The notes beneath the pieces were generated by a model, which saw only the letters and a list, made by a program, of their open reading frames with translations, was not told the origin of the DNA and made no database searches. The translations under genes were made by a program, and so were the position numbers. A DNA stretch of 26,053 nt from Dorea sp. CAG:317 (GTDB lineage: Bacteria; Bacillota; Clostridia; Lachnospirales; Lachnospiraceae): contig FR892672.1 in the NCBI GenBank assembly GCA_000433535.1, positions 1 through 26,053 on the forward strand, given 5' to 3'. Numbering within the stretch: position 1 is the first letter of the stretch; each line of letters begins with the position of its first letter. Of this stretch, positions 14,964 through 22,943 are shown piece after piece.

Positions 14964-15656
14964 TTATAATTCAAATTTCCCGGCAAATTTCTCCAATACC
15001 GGATAGGTTTCGAAATATTGATCAAAGCATTTCCCATACCAGCCGATCAACAGACCATTGCAGCAGGCAAGCACGACCGTTCCCGGTCCAATTCCTTCAA
15101 TTCTATGAAGAAGTAAAAAAGATACTGCCACAGCAACTATGAAACAGCACATGTCAAAACCTATTTTGAACTTTGACAGTTCCACGTGGAAATGCTTACT
15201 CACACCTTTTACAAAAAATTCATATACCTGTGGATAAATGTACGACTTAAAATAAAGCATCACGCCAAGGGAATTGAGCAAAAATCCTATGGTAAAATAG
15301 AGAATTCTGACCGGCATCGAAAAAGAGCCCGGTTCATACATCTCCGGGTTAAAGTGCGGAATAATCATTCGCCAAAAATCCAAGATCAGCCCATAGATAA
15401 ATCCCGACAAAAAAGCACAGAAATATGTGAGCTTTACTTTACGCACTACTGCACAGAACGCTACAAACAGGATTCCCTGTACGATATACTCCGCCTGCCC
15501 AAATGTAAGGAAGTCAAATTTCAAGCTGACAATGTAAGCAGGCGCGATCACCATAGACAGCCCCAAATCAGACGCCGTCAAAAGTGCCGTTGCAAACGCC
15601 AAAATCACTGCTCCGGATAAATAGACAAGTTCACTGCTGATCCTTCTTTTTTTCAT
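14964..15656 (-). CDS. YczE/YitT-like (DUF6198) integral membrane protein
   Basis: Polytopic membrane protein of 230 residues with about five or six hydrophobic segments: VYLSGAVILAFATALLTAS, a stretch near VQGILFVAFCAVV, TYFCAFLSGFIYGLI, ILYFTIGFLLNSLGVMLYF, and others. It resembles YczE-type proteins, whose biochemical role is unknown. The frame is open to 15701, but the -10 box at 15697-15702 overlaps that ATG. The start at 15656 (MKKRRISSELVY) has GAGGGAA, so it is preferred. It is monocistronic, with its own promoter and terminator. Confidence 0.85.
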   Translation of the reverse strand: MKKRRISSELVYLSGAVILAFATALLTASDLGLSMVIAPAYIVSLKFDFLTFGQAEYIVQGILFVAFCAVVRKVKLTYFCAFLSGFIYGLILDFWRMIIPHFNPEMYEPGSFSMPVRILYFTIGFLLNSLGVMLYFKSYIYPQVYEFFVKGVSKHFHVELSKFKIGFDMCCFIVAVAVSFLLLHRIEGIGPGTVVLACCNGLLIGWYGKCFDQYFETYPVLEKFAGKFEL

Positions 15657-15696
15657 AAATATTCCCTCAATAACTATGATCGGTTTCCATATATTT

Positions 15697-15726
15697 ATCA
15701 TATCATTGCGGAATATTCTTCTGCAA
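15697..15726 (-). promoter_or_regulatory. Promoter of the YczE-like gene
   Basis: TTGCAG (15721-15726) and TATGAT (15697-15702) on the minus strand with an 18-nt spacer, giving a leader of about 35 nt before the chosen start. Confidence 0.6.
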
Positions 15727-15774
15727 TCGAGTAGGAGGGAAATTTAATTAAAATTATGGCGCCTTATTCTATAA

Positions 15775-15791
15775 CGAACATAAAATGTTCG
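15775..15791 (-). other. Hairpin just downstream of tRNA-Glu
   Basis: CGAACAT and ATGTTCG form a perfect 7-bp stem with a 3-nt loop, beginning 2 nt after the tRNA 3' end. No U-tract follows, so it may be a processing or weak termination structure. Confidence 0.4.
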
Positions 15792-15793
15792 AG

Positions 15794-15865
15794 TGACTCC
15801 AACGGGAATCGAACCCGTGTTACCGCCGTGAAAGGGCGATGTCTTAACCGCTTGACCATGGAGCC
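15794..15865 (-). tRNA. tRNA-Glu (TTC)
   Basis: Complete 72-nt cloverleaf on the minus strand: acceptor GGCTCCA with TGGAGTC, D arm GTC..AAGCGGTTAA..GAC, anticodon stem TCGCC/GGCGG around CTTTCAC (anticodon TTC), and T arm ACGGG-TTCGATT-CCCGT. The discriminator is A and CCA is not encoded. Its promoter is at 15895-15923. Confidence 0.97.
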
Positions 15866-15894
15866 ATACGATTCACAGAACGTGACCGTGTTAT

Positions 15895-15923
15895 ATCATA
15901 TCACACCGCGCCTTTCTTGGCAA
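15895..15923 (-). promoter_or_regulatory. Promoter of tRNA-Glu
   Basis: TTGCCA (15918-15923) and TATGAT (15895-15900) on the minus strand with a 17-nt spacer, about 30 nt before the tRNA. Confidence 0.75.
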
Positions 15924-15955
15924 GTACTTTTTTACATTTTCTTTGTTTATATTCT

Positions 15956-17062
15956 TTATTTAAATTTCCCCGCTTTATATTCTGTCACGATCAGATCTAC
16001 CATTCGGTCATAACTCTCAACGCCCTCCTGCTGCCCATTTGCTTTTAAATAAGTATCATTGATCCTGTCAGATACTTCTGCCACCGCAGTATCATATTTC
16101 GCCCAGAAGGCACTGTTTGCGCGCAGATCCGACAACACGCCGTCTTTCAATTCTGCCCTCAGTTCCTCCCACGCTTCATAATCCTCCTGATATAACACAT
16201 TGGTACAGTAGATCCATCCCATAAGATATCCACTATAGCGAAACGCTTCTGTATCTGAGCCGATGCAGGCAAGGAATCCTATATAATTTGCTTCTTTTTC
16301 TTCCATAAATCCTCTCAAATGCGATAATTCATGGCAGGCAGTAAATGGAATGTTATAATCCACCATTCCGGCATTATAATTTGCTTCTACCGTAAATGGC
16401 GAATATACCCCCGTCAAATTCTGTACGGATAAAATCCAGTGATTCAACAACGCCTTCGGTCTCGGATAGAACCCCTGAAGCGCCTTATATTCTTCGCTCA
16501 GATCTTCCATCGCAGCAACCGCCTCCTGCTCCACATTCACAGATTCAAGTGTCATACGTTCATTCGCATCCCGATAACCCTGATCCGCAGTCTCATTCAC
16601 CTTATCTGTGAGCCACCGACACACTTCCTTTAATTCTTCCACCGAATATTCCCGCGTCACAATACCTTCACTTTCTGAAAAAGTTTCTCTGTAATAATTC
16701 ACTCCGCAATTGAGCGCATACAGGAAAAACAGAACGGATGCAAGCAGAAATAACGATATGAATCCCTCCTTAATCTTCCACTTCTCTTTTCTTCCCATAC
16801 ACCGAAGAGTAATACGCTCCCCAATCCACCACAGCACACAACCAAGAAGCACATACAGCAAAATCTCAGATACTGAAAACGGAAACTGTCCCATCAGTCT
16901 GCCGATTACATTTACAAAAACAGTATAAATATGGCTGCTGTACCAGTCTGCAAATCCTTCTGCGGTTCGCGCTGCCAGAAGCAGTGCACCTCCCACCGCC
17001 AAAAACATCACTCCCGACAGCAGTATCTTCTTTTCTTTCGTCACTTTTCTTCTCTTATCCAT
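15956..17062 (-). CDS. DUF3810 family membrane protein with zinc-protease-like motif
   Basis: Protein of 368 residues with three predicted N-terminal membrane segments (about 12-32, 62-82 and 101-120) and a large soluble domain thereafter. The soluble part contains HELSH (residues 244-248) followed by EEKEAN with Glu255-257, which resembles the HExxH plus downstream glutamate arrangement of zinc metallopeptidases. DUF3810 is the recognised family; the activity is inference. The start at 17062 has GAGG about 10 nt upstream. It stands alone, divergent from aroF and upstream of tRNA-Glu; no clear terminator was found after it. Confidence 0.85.
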   Translation of the reverse strand: MDKRRKVTKEKKILLSGVMFLAVGGALLLAARTAEGFADWYSSHIYTVFVNVIGRLMGQFPFSVSEILLYVLLGCVLWWIGERITLRCMGRKEKWKIKEGFISLFLLASVLFFLYALNCGVNYYRETFSESEGIVTREYSVEELKEVCRWLTDKVNETADQGYRDANERMTLESVNVEQEAVAAMEDLSEEYKALQGFYPRPKALLNHWILSVQNLTGVYSPFTVEANYNAGMVDYNIPFTACHELSHLRGFMEEKEANYIGFLACIGSDTEAFRYSGYLMGWIYCTNVLYQEDYEAWEELRAELKDGVLSDLRANSAFWAKYDTAVAEVSDRINDTYLKANGQQEGVESYDRMVDLIVTEYKAGKFK

Positions 17063-17196
17063 CTTCTAAGCCTCGGAGTATTCTCCTGCTCCGCCTTCCA
17101 ACAATCAAGTATTTCCGTATTCACATAGTACCATATTTTCTTTCGCTTTGAAATCATTCGCCGCCCCCATTTTTACCCATTATTTGCAAAAATCGG

Positions 17197-17228
17197 TTGA
17201 CAAATCAACTCTGCGAATGTACTATAAT
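17197..17228 (+). promoter_or_regulatory. Promoter region of aroF-aroB-SDR
   Basis: TTGACA at 17197-17202. TATAAT at 17223-17228 would give a long 20-nt spacer, while TACTAT at 17220-17225 gives 17 nt. The -35 lies inside GTTGACAAATCAAC (17196-17209), an inverted repeat with 5-bp arms that could be an operator. In the leader, TCACACT (17236-17242) can pair with AGTGTGA (17263-17269) directly before the ribosome binding site. Confidence 0.65.
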
Positions 17229-17287
17229 TTTAGTTTCACACTTTAAACAACTAAATTTTTACAGTGTGACTATGGAGGAAATTTTTT

Positions 17288-18301
17288 ATGATTATTGTAT
17301 TAAAGCCAAATTCAACTACTGAAGATATTGCCCACGTCGAACAGATGGTCACCGTACGTGGTCTTGACACACACGTTGTCCACGGTACCGACATGACAAT
17401 CATCGGTTGTATCGGAGACACCAGTAAAATAGATTCGAAAATATTTGAGGTGGATTCTGCTGTAGAAAAAGTCATGCACGTGCAGGAGCCTTACAAGCTT
17501 GCTAACAGAGCCTTCCACCCAGAGAGCTCTATTATTGATGTTTCCGGTGTAAAAATAGGAGGAGGAAGTCTCGCTATGATCGCAGGTCCTTGCTCCGTTG
17601 AATCCTATGAGCAGGTGCTTTCCATCGCAAAGGACTGCAAGGCATCCGGCGCCAATCTCTTAAGAGGCGGTGCGTTTAAGCCAAGAACAAGCCCTTACTC
17701 TTTTCAAGGTTTAGGACTGGAAGGATTAGATATTTTATGTGCGGTAAAAGAAGAAACCGGACTGCCGATCGTAACAGAACTTATGTCTACGGATTATCTT
17801 GACATTTTCAATGAAAAGGTGGATTTAATCCAAATCGGCGCCCGCAACATGCAGAATTTCGATCTCCTCAAACAATTGGGACAGGTCGAGCGTCCAATTC
17901 TTTTGAAGCGTGGACTCAACGCCACCTACGGAGAATGGATCATGTCTGCGGAATACATTATGGCTTCAGGTAACGAAAATATCATTTTATGCGAACGCGG
18001 AATCCGTACCTTCGAGACTTATACAAGAAATACTCTGGATCTTCAGAGTATCCCGGTTCTTCGAAAACTGACGCACCTTCCGATCATTGTAGATCCCAGC
18101 CACGCCGGCGGAAAATGGTGGTTAGTAGATTCCATGGCAAAAGCGTCTATTGCCGCTGGTGCAGACGGACTGATGGTGGAAGTCCACAACAACCCGGAAT
18201 GCGCTCTCTGTGACGGCGCCCAGTCCTTAAAACCGGATAAATTTAATGAACTGATCAATGATGTTACTCAAATCGCAAAGGTACTTGGAAAAACATTATG
18301 A
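17288..18301 (+). CDS. aroF: 3-deoxy-7-phosphoheptulonate (DAHP) synthase, type I-beta
   Basis: Condenses phosphoenolpyruvate and erythrose 4-phosphate in the first step of the shikimate pathway. The 337-residue protein begins with a ferredoxin-like regulatory domain (about 1-70, MIIVLKPNSTTEDI). A TIM barrel follows with AGPCS (99-103), LRGGAFKPRTSPYSFQG, LLKRG and DPSHAGG. This domain order is the Thermotoga/Bacillus type, in which the N-terminal domain carries feedback control. The start at 17288 has TGGAGGAA. It overlaps aroB by ATGA. Confidence 0.96.
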   Translation: MIIVLKPNSTTEDIAHVEQMVTVRGLDTHVVHGTDMTIIGCIGDTSKIDSKIFEVDSAVEKVMHVQEPYKLANRAFHPESSIIDVSGVKIGGGSLAMIAGPCSVESYEQVLSIAKDCKASGANLLRGGAFKPRTSPYSFQGLGLEGLDILCAVKEETGLPIVTELMSTDYLDIFNEKVDLIQIGARNMQNFDLLKQLGQVERPILLKRGLNATYGEWIMSAEYIMASGNENIILCERGIRTFETYTRNTLDLQSIPVLRKLTHLPIIVDPSHAGGKWWLVDSMAKASIAAGADGLMVEVHNNPECALCDGAQSLKPDKFNELINDVTQIAKVLGKTL

Positions 18302-19359
18302 AATTAACAGTAAATCTCGGGGAACATAGTTATCCCATTTATATTGAAAATCATATCTCCGAACACACAGCTTCTTATATAAAAGAAGTCTTTCAAGGGA
18401 AGAAAATAATGATCGTGTCGGATGACAGCGTATATCCACTGTACGGAGAGCGCATCCTGTCCTCTTTGAACAAGGATTTTGACTGCTATCACTTCATTCT
18501 TCCACATGGTGAGGAAACGAAGAACTTCAACAATCTCCCACGCATTTACAAGGCGCTTCTGGATGCTCGTTTTACCAGAAGCGATCTTCTCATTGCGCTG
18601 GGCGGCGGTGTGATCGGCGATCTTGCCGGCTTTGCGGCCGCTACATTTTTAAGGGGAATCAAATATGTGCAGATTCCCACCTCTTTGCTTGCGCAGGTAG
18701 ATTCTTCTGTCGGCGGCAAAGTTGCCGTTGATCTTCCTGAGGGAAAGAATCTGGCGGGAGCATTTTATCAGCCTTCTCTCGTACTGATAGACCCTCTTGT
18801 TCTGGACACCTTGCCGGAACGCTACATCCATGATGGTATGGGTGAGGTGATCAAATACGGATGTATCAAAGACGCCGCTCTTTTTGAGCAGCTGGAGAAT
18901 GCCGGTTCTTTTTCGGCATTAAAACCGATATTGCCGGATATTATTTACCGGTGTGTCGATATTAAACGAATGATTGTAGAGGAAGATCAATTCGATACCG
19001 GGAACCGGATGCTTCTGAACTTTGGACACACACTGGCGCACGCCATCGAACAGCACTACAATTACAAAAGAGAAAGTCACGGCGAGGCTGTTTCCATCGG
19101 TATGCATCAGCTTACACATATAGCCGAAGAGCATGGACTCAGCGCCCCCGGCACAGCATCAAGAATTAAAAGCCTGCTTATCGCTTATGGGCTTCCGTAT
19201 CAGTGCACGCTTCCTCTTTCGGAGCTCACCAAGGCAATCGTGCTGGATAAGAAAAACCTGAATGATCACTTGAATATCATCTTGCTCCACAACGTGGGAG
19301 ACAGTTATATTTACCCTGCAACAACAGCATTTTTTACAGAAAACGACCGAATCATTTAG
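18298..19359 (+). CDS. aroB: 3-dehydroquinate synthase
   Basis: Converts DAHP to 3-dehydroquinate, the second shikimate step, using NAD and a divalent metal. The 353-residue protein has GGGVIGDLAGF (from 102), PTSLLAQVDSSVGGK, NFGHTLAHAIE and HGEAVSIGM, which hold the NAD loop and metal ligands. Its start overlaps the aroF stop, so it is translationally coupled. Confidence 0.97.
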   Translation: MKLTVNLGEHSYPIYIENHISEHTASYIKEVFQGKKIMIVSDDSVYPLYGERILSSLNKDFDCYHFILPHGEETKNFNNLPRIYKALLDARFTRSDLLIALGGGVIGDLAGFAAATFLRGIKYVQIPTSLLAQVDSSVGGKVAVDLPEGKNLAGAFYQPSLVLIDPLVLDTLPERYIHDGMGEVIKYGCIKDAALFEQLENAGSFSALKPILPDIIYRCVDIKRMIVEEDQFDTGNRMLLNFGHTLAHAIEQHYNYKRESHGEAVSIGMHQLTHIAEEHGLSAPGTASRIKSLLIAYGLPYQCTLPLSELTKAIVLDKKNLNDHLNIILLHNVGDSYIYPATTAFFTENDRII

Positions 19360-19380
19360 TCAGCAGCGGAGGAATCACCT

Positions 19381-20124
19381 ATGAAATTAAAAGGAAAAAT
19401 TGCAATTATAACCGGTGCCGGAAAGGGAATCGGACGAGAAGCTGCCCTTGCGATTGCTGCCGAAGGCGCTACCGTTGTAGCGGTTGCCAGAACGCAGGCG
19501 GATCTCGATGAAACAGTAAAATTAATTAAAGAACAAGGCGGAACTGCCTCCTCTCTTTCCAGAGATTTGACAGATTCCGCCCAGGTGCAGTCTATGGTTG
19601 ACTCTGTATTGGAAACTTACGGACGCATTGACATCCTTGTAAATAATGCAGGTGGTTATCCATCTGAGATCTACGATACAGTAAAACAACAGGCAATTAA
19701 AATATGGGAGTGGAGCGAGGAACAATGGGATCAGATCATTAAGACTAATTTAAAAATCCCATTCTTATGTATCAACAAAGTAGTTCCTGTCATGATCCGT
19801 CAAGGCGGCGGCGACATCGTAAGCGTATCTTCCCGCATGGGGCGTATCGCCTCTCAGATGGGCGCTTATGCCGTTGCAAAAGGCGGTATTGTAACACTCA
19901 CTAAGACTACCGCTATCCAGACACAGGAATATGGAATCAAAGTCAATGCTGTGGCGCCGGGAATCGTAGACACACCCGGACAGCGCGTATATAACCACAA
20001 CGTGGGACAGGATGATGTGAAGATGGGAAGCGCAGCTGACGTTGCCAAAGGAATTGTTTATCTTTTATGCGATACACCACCGGTCATGACCGGACAGGTC
20101 ATCGATATGTTCACAACTCTATAA
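19381..20124 (+). CDS. SDR family NAD(P)-dependent oxidoreductase
   Basis: Classical short-chain dehydrogenase of 247 residues. It has the cofactor loop TGAGKGIG (11-18), NNAG (88-91), serine in VSVSS (150-151) and the catalytic pair Tyr163/Lys167 in YAVAK. Arg37 in VARTQ suggests NADP preference. It resembles FabG-type enzymes, but the substrate is not evident. It starts 21 nt after aroB with GGAGGAA, in the same operon as the first two shikimate enzymes. It is not a shikimate dehydrogenase (AroE) fold, so its link with aromatic synthesis is only contextual. A terminator follows at 20237-20268. Confidence 0.9.
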   Translation: MKLKGKIAIITGAGKGIGREAALAIAAEGATVVAVARTQADLDETVKLIKEQGGTASSLSRDLTDSAQVQSMVDSVLETYGRIDILVNNAGGYPSEIYDTVKQQAIKIWEWSEEQWDQIIKTNLKIPFLCINKVVPVMIRQGGGDIVSVSSRMGRIASQMGAYAVAKGGIVTLTKTTAIQTQEYGIKVNAVAPGIVDTPGQRVYNHNVGQDDVKMGSAADVAKGIVYLLCDTPPVMTGQVIDMFTTL

Positions 20125-20147
20125 AAGTGTTAACAATTACTTCTTAT

Positions 20148-20208
20148 TTTCATCACACTTTCATCACATTTTCTGCATATACTATAATTGTTCGAAGAAA
20201 TCGAACAA
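20148..20208 (+). other. Repeats and promoter-like element downstream of the SDR gene
   Basis: The segment holds two direct copies of TTTCATCACA spaced about 11 nt, then TATAAT at 20183-20188. The last two bases of the box start a 7-bp palindrome, TTGTTCG (20188-20194) and CGAACAA (20202-20208). It is followed by the terminator at 20237-20268. It may drive a short plus-strand RNA, but no coding frame was recognised. Confidence 0.3.
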
Positions 20209-20236
20209 CAAAATTCTTTTTCATAACTTTTTCCTC

Positions 20237-20268
20237 AGGACTGCACCTCGCCAATATGCAGTCCTTTT
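20237..20268 (+). terminator. Terminator of aroF-aroB-SDR
   Basis: AGGACTGCA (20237-20245) and TGCAGTCCT (20257-20265) form a 9-bp stem that ends in a short T-run on the plus strand. Confidence 0.75.
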
Positions 20269-20283
20269 AAATTGCTGTAAAAT

Positions 20284-20319
20284 AAGATCGGGACGAGCTT
20301 TAAACGCTGTCCCGATCTT
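20284..20319 (-). terminator. Terminator after the broken sulP gene
   Basis: AAGATCGGGAC (20284-20294) and GTCCCGATCTT (20309-20319) form an 11-bp stem 4 nt after the stop. The minus-strand RNA then reads ATTTTA, a weak U-tract. Confidence 0.65.
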
Positions 20320-20323
20320 CCTG

Positions 20324-21368
20324 TTATCTACATATTTTTTCTGCTTTTTTCATCGCCATGTCAATATTCTCACAGAAATTTTCTTCCCCAACTTCCTTTA
20401 TGAATCCTGCTTTCTCCATCATTTTCCACGGCTGCTCCGTCACATGAGAGAACAGCAGCGTCACATGATGCTTCTCGCACATTTTATATACCTCCTGAAG
20501 CTTACGAAGCGCTGAAACATCCATTGCCGGCACAGATCTCATACGCATAACGACAACTTTCGTATCTTTGTCCATAGATACATTCAAAAATTGATCTGCC
20601 ACTGCAAAGAACATGGGACCTTCTATCTCATATACCAACGTTCCTTTAGGCACTACCCGAAGTCCCTCCTGCTCTTCCTCTACATAAGTCCAGCTTCTCA
20701 CTTCCGCAACATCTGCCATCCTTTTAAGAAACAAAACTGCCGCAAGCACCAGTCCGAACTCAATCGCAACCACAAGGTCAAATACAACCGTCAAGACAAA
20801 TGTGATAATTAAAACTGCAATATCACTCTTCGGAGAAGTCTTTACAAGATCTACAAACTCTCTCCACCCACACATATTATACGCCACGATAAATAAAATC
20901 GCCGCAATCGTCGGCATTGGAATCAGCGCCGCATATGGCATCAGAACTACAAGGATCAGCACAAGCACAACCGCATGCACCATGCCTGCAATCGGGCTTC
21001 GTCCACCATTTTTAATATTTGCCGCTGTTCTTGCGATCGCTCCTGTCGCCGGAATTCCGCCGAATATTCCGGATGCAATATTTCCGGCTCCCTGCGCTAC
21101 AAGTTCCACATTCGGATTATGTTTATCCCCAATCATTCCATCTGCAACCACGCAGGACAACAACGATTCTATCGCTGCCAGAATCGCAATGGTAAATGCA
21201 TCCGGCAGCACATTTTTCACAAGTCCGATATCAAATGCCGGCATATGCGGTACCGGAAGTTTATTTGATAATTGCCACGATCACTCCTGCCACCACATCC
21301 TTTGAAAACTGCTGCATCGAGTAATGCCGAAGCGTAGTCAACAGTTTTGGCATAGATTCTTCTCTCAT
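20324..21368 (-). pseudogene. SulP family anion permease, broken by an internal deletion
   Basis: SulP permeases are about 550-residue membrane transporters for sulfate, bicarbonate or similar anions, ending in a STAS domain. Here ATG 21368, with GAGAGGA before it, opens a normal N-terminus ending VVAGVIVAIIK and a stop after 35 codons. A second frame shifted relative to the first reads SNKLPVPHMPAFDIG and continues through the last membrane segments (IPATGAIARTAANIKNGGR) to the STAS domain (about the last 105 residues, VPAMDVSALRKLQEVY). The missing middle, roughly 200 residues, holds most of the transmembrane core. The 306-residue remainder cannot be an intact transporter, although a separate STAS-containing peptide from ATG 21244 could still be made. 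Confidence 0.85.
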
Positions 21369-21399
21369 AATTTCCTCTCTCTTCCTTTGTTTTTCCTCC

Positions 21400-21428
21400 A
21401 TTGTACCAGTAAATTATGAATAATTGAA
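21400..21428 (-). promoter_or_regulatory. Promoter of the broken sulP gene
   Basis: On the minus strand TGGTACAAT (extended -10, hexamer at 21400-21405) with a weak -35 TTCAAT (21423-21428), spacer 17 nt. It shows that the sulP remnant was a separate unit from the arsS operon. Confidence 0.5.
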
Positions 21429-21448
21429 GAGATCTCTTATTTTTTTGC

Positions 21449-21480
21449 AGGCTTCCCGCCTAACCGGTTGCACCGCCTCA
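21449..21480 (-). promoter_or_regulatory. Candidate bacterial SECIS element with UGA selenocysteine codon
   Basis: The UGA (21478-21480) is followed after 16 nt by a short stem AGGC (21458-21461) with GCCT (21449-21452) enclosing the loop GGGAA. The loop begins with G about 21 nt after the UGA. This matches the published bacterial SECIS criteria (apical loop 16-37 nt from the UGA, small loop, G in the first two positions). The 4-bp stem, extendable by one U-G pair, is short, so folding support is moderate. Confidence 0.6.
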
Positions 21481-22443
21481 GCTTGAACCGGCTCCCGCCG
21501 CGCAGGCATAACAGTGCTTGTCCATACGGATGTTCCTTTTTTTATATGGCTGTCTCACATAGTCGAAGATGGTCTCTTCTGTAAATACTGGAAGTTCTGC
21601 TGCCAAATTAAAATCACAGTCATATACTTTTCCATCATAATCTACAGATATCTGATAGCGGCACATCAGGGCCTCTATAGTATCTCTATTAAATGCTTGA
21701 TACAATTTTTTCATATATCTGTTCAAATTTCCGGACCGTCTTAAAAACATTCCGAATCTCCCCATCGGATTATTATATAACGTAAATAAATGATTGAAGA
21801 CTATTCCGTAATCTTCCCCCAGACGTTGTTTATATTCCTTTTCCATCGCCTCTTGATTCGGCGGGAAAAATGCTCCTGCCGGGTTATAAACCATGTTCAA
21901 TACCAGTTTGGAATCTTTTCCATATCCCAGATTATTCAACTGTTTTAACACTTTAATCGCCCCATCAAAGGTTCCGTCTCCACGGACACGATCCATCTCT
22001 TCTGCGCGATAATAGGGCAGCGAGCAGACAATTTCCACGCCTTCCCGCACGTAAACATCTATCAGATATTTATACTCATCTTCCAGTAAAATTGTCAGAT
22101 TGGTTCGCACGATCACATGGTCGCACACCTTCTTTGCCTCTTTTATCAGCCATTCCAGATGAACGTTCATCTCCGGTGCGCCACCTGTAATATCAATCGT
22201 GGTTACATTCTGTTTTTTCGCATAGGAAAGGCAGGCTTCCATCACTTCCCTTGACATTTCTTCTGTTCTTGCAGGTCCACAGTTCACATGGCAGTGCTTA
22301 CAGGCAAGATTACATTTTCGCCCGATATTCATCTGCACTACATCTAAATGGTCTGCTGTCTGTAAATATTCCGGTTCTTCTATCATTGCCTGAAAAGCCG
22401 GAATGTCTTTCAGATCGTGAAAATCCTTGATGATCCCATCCAT
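21460..22443 (-). CDS. arsS: ArsS-family radical SAM selenoprotein (UGA read as selenocysteine)
   Basis: Radical SAM enzyme of the rSAM/SeCys selenodomain family (TIGR04167). Characterised ArsS joins a dimethylarsenic group to the deoxyadenosyl part of SAM in arsenosugar synthesis. The cluster motif is C44-x3-C48-x2-C51, followed by TGGAPE (86-91) for SAM binding. A plain reading stops at UGA 21478-21480 after 321 residues ending CYACAAGAGSS. The next codons give GGATG and then TAG, exactly the family C-terminus GAGSS-U/C-GG. Residue 322 is therefore taken as selenocysteine and the protein as 327 residues. The start at 22443 has AGGAGA. No arsM is in view, so the true substrate in this organism is uncertain. 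Confidence 0.9.
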
Positions 22444-22480
22444 ATATTTCTTCTCCTATTTTACTTTTCAAGTATATTCT

Positions 22481-22906
22481 CTACAGTGCTTTCAAAATTT
22501 CAAGACTGTCTTTAACCACTTCAGGGCAGAAGTCAAAGAGAAGCCCTTCTTCCATAATCTTCTGCATTTCCTCCGGGTTAGAGATGTCATACTTCAATAA
22601 TTCCTTACATCTGCAACTTCCGTATTTCTCCTGAAACTTTCGAATAAACTCCGCGCGTTTCTCATTCATTACACCTTTTTGTTCCATATGCTCTGTATCA
22701 AAATGTCCGTATTTTAAACCAAGCACGATCATGGCCCCGACCACTGCGCCGCAAGTTTCTCCAATCCCCATTCCACCGCTAAACGCAGCTGCCATCCTGT
22801 AAGCATCTTCTTCCGCAATTCCAAGTTCCTGCGCATATGCTCCCACTACAACTTGGGAGCAGTCAATACCTTGTCCGAATAATTCCACGATTTGTGTCTT
22901 GTCCAT
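22481..22906 (-). CDS. C_GCAxxG_C_C family redox protein
   Basis: Small cytosolic protein of 141 residues in the C_GCAxxG_C_C family (TIGR01909). The conserved cysteines are visible: Cys16 in GIDCSQVV, Cys52 in ETCGAVVGA, Cys98 and Cys100 in GSCRCKELL, and Cys127 in DFCPEVV. The pattern suggests metal or thiol redox chemistry, but the function of the family is not established. The start at 22906 has TAGGAGGA. It lies 37 nt upstream of arsS on the same strand and is probably co-transcribed, as often seen near selenium and rSAM/selenodomain genes. Confidence 0.9.
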   Translation of the reverse strand: MDKTQIVELFGQGIDCSQVVVGAYAQELGIAEEDAYRMAAAFSGGMGIGETCGAVVGAMIVLGLKYGHFDTEHMEQKGVMNEKRAEFIRKFQEKYGSCRCKELLKYDISNPEEMQKIMEEGLLFDFCPEVVKDSLEILKAL

Positions 22907-22943
22907 TTTGTATCCTCCTAAAATAAATTTTAATATATAACTC

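Noticed and set aside
15756..16013. Plus-strand frame of 85 codons with AGGAGG-like sequence upstream
   Set aside because: It runs antisense through the whole tRNA-Glu gene and its promoter; the protein has no recognisable pattern.
17063..17287. T-box or other amino acid riboswitch before aroF
   Set aside because: No T-box sequence, specifier loop or terminator/antiterminator pair could be recognised in the 225-nt gap.
20188..20208. TTGTTCG-N7-CGAACAA as a LexA site
   Set aside because: Half-site orientation and spacing differ from the Gram-positive LexA box GAAC-N4-GTTC.
21478..21480. UGA as the ordinary stop of the radical SAM gene
   Set aside because: The codons after it complete the family C-terminus and a SECIS-like hairpin follows, so readthrough as selenocysteine is the better explanation.
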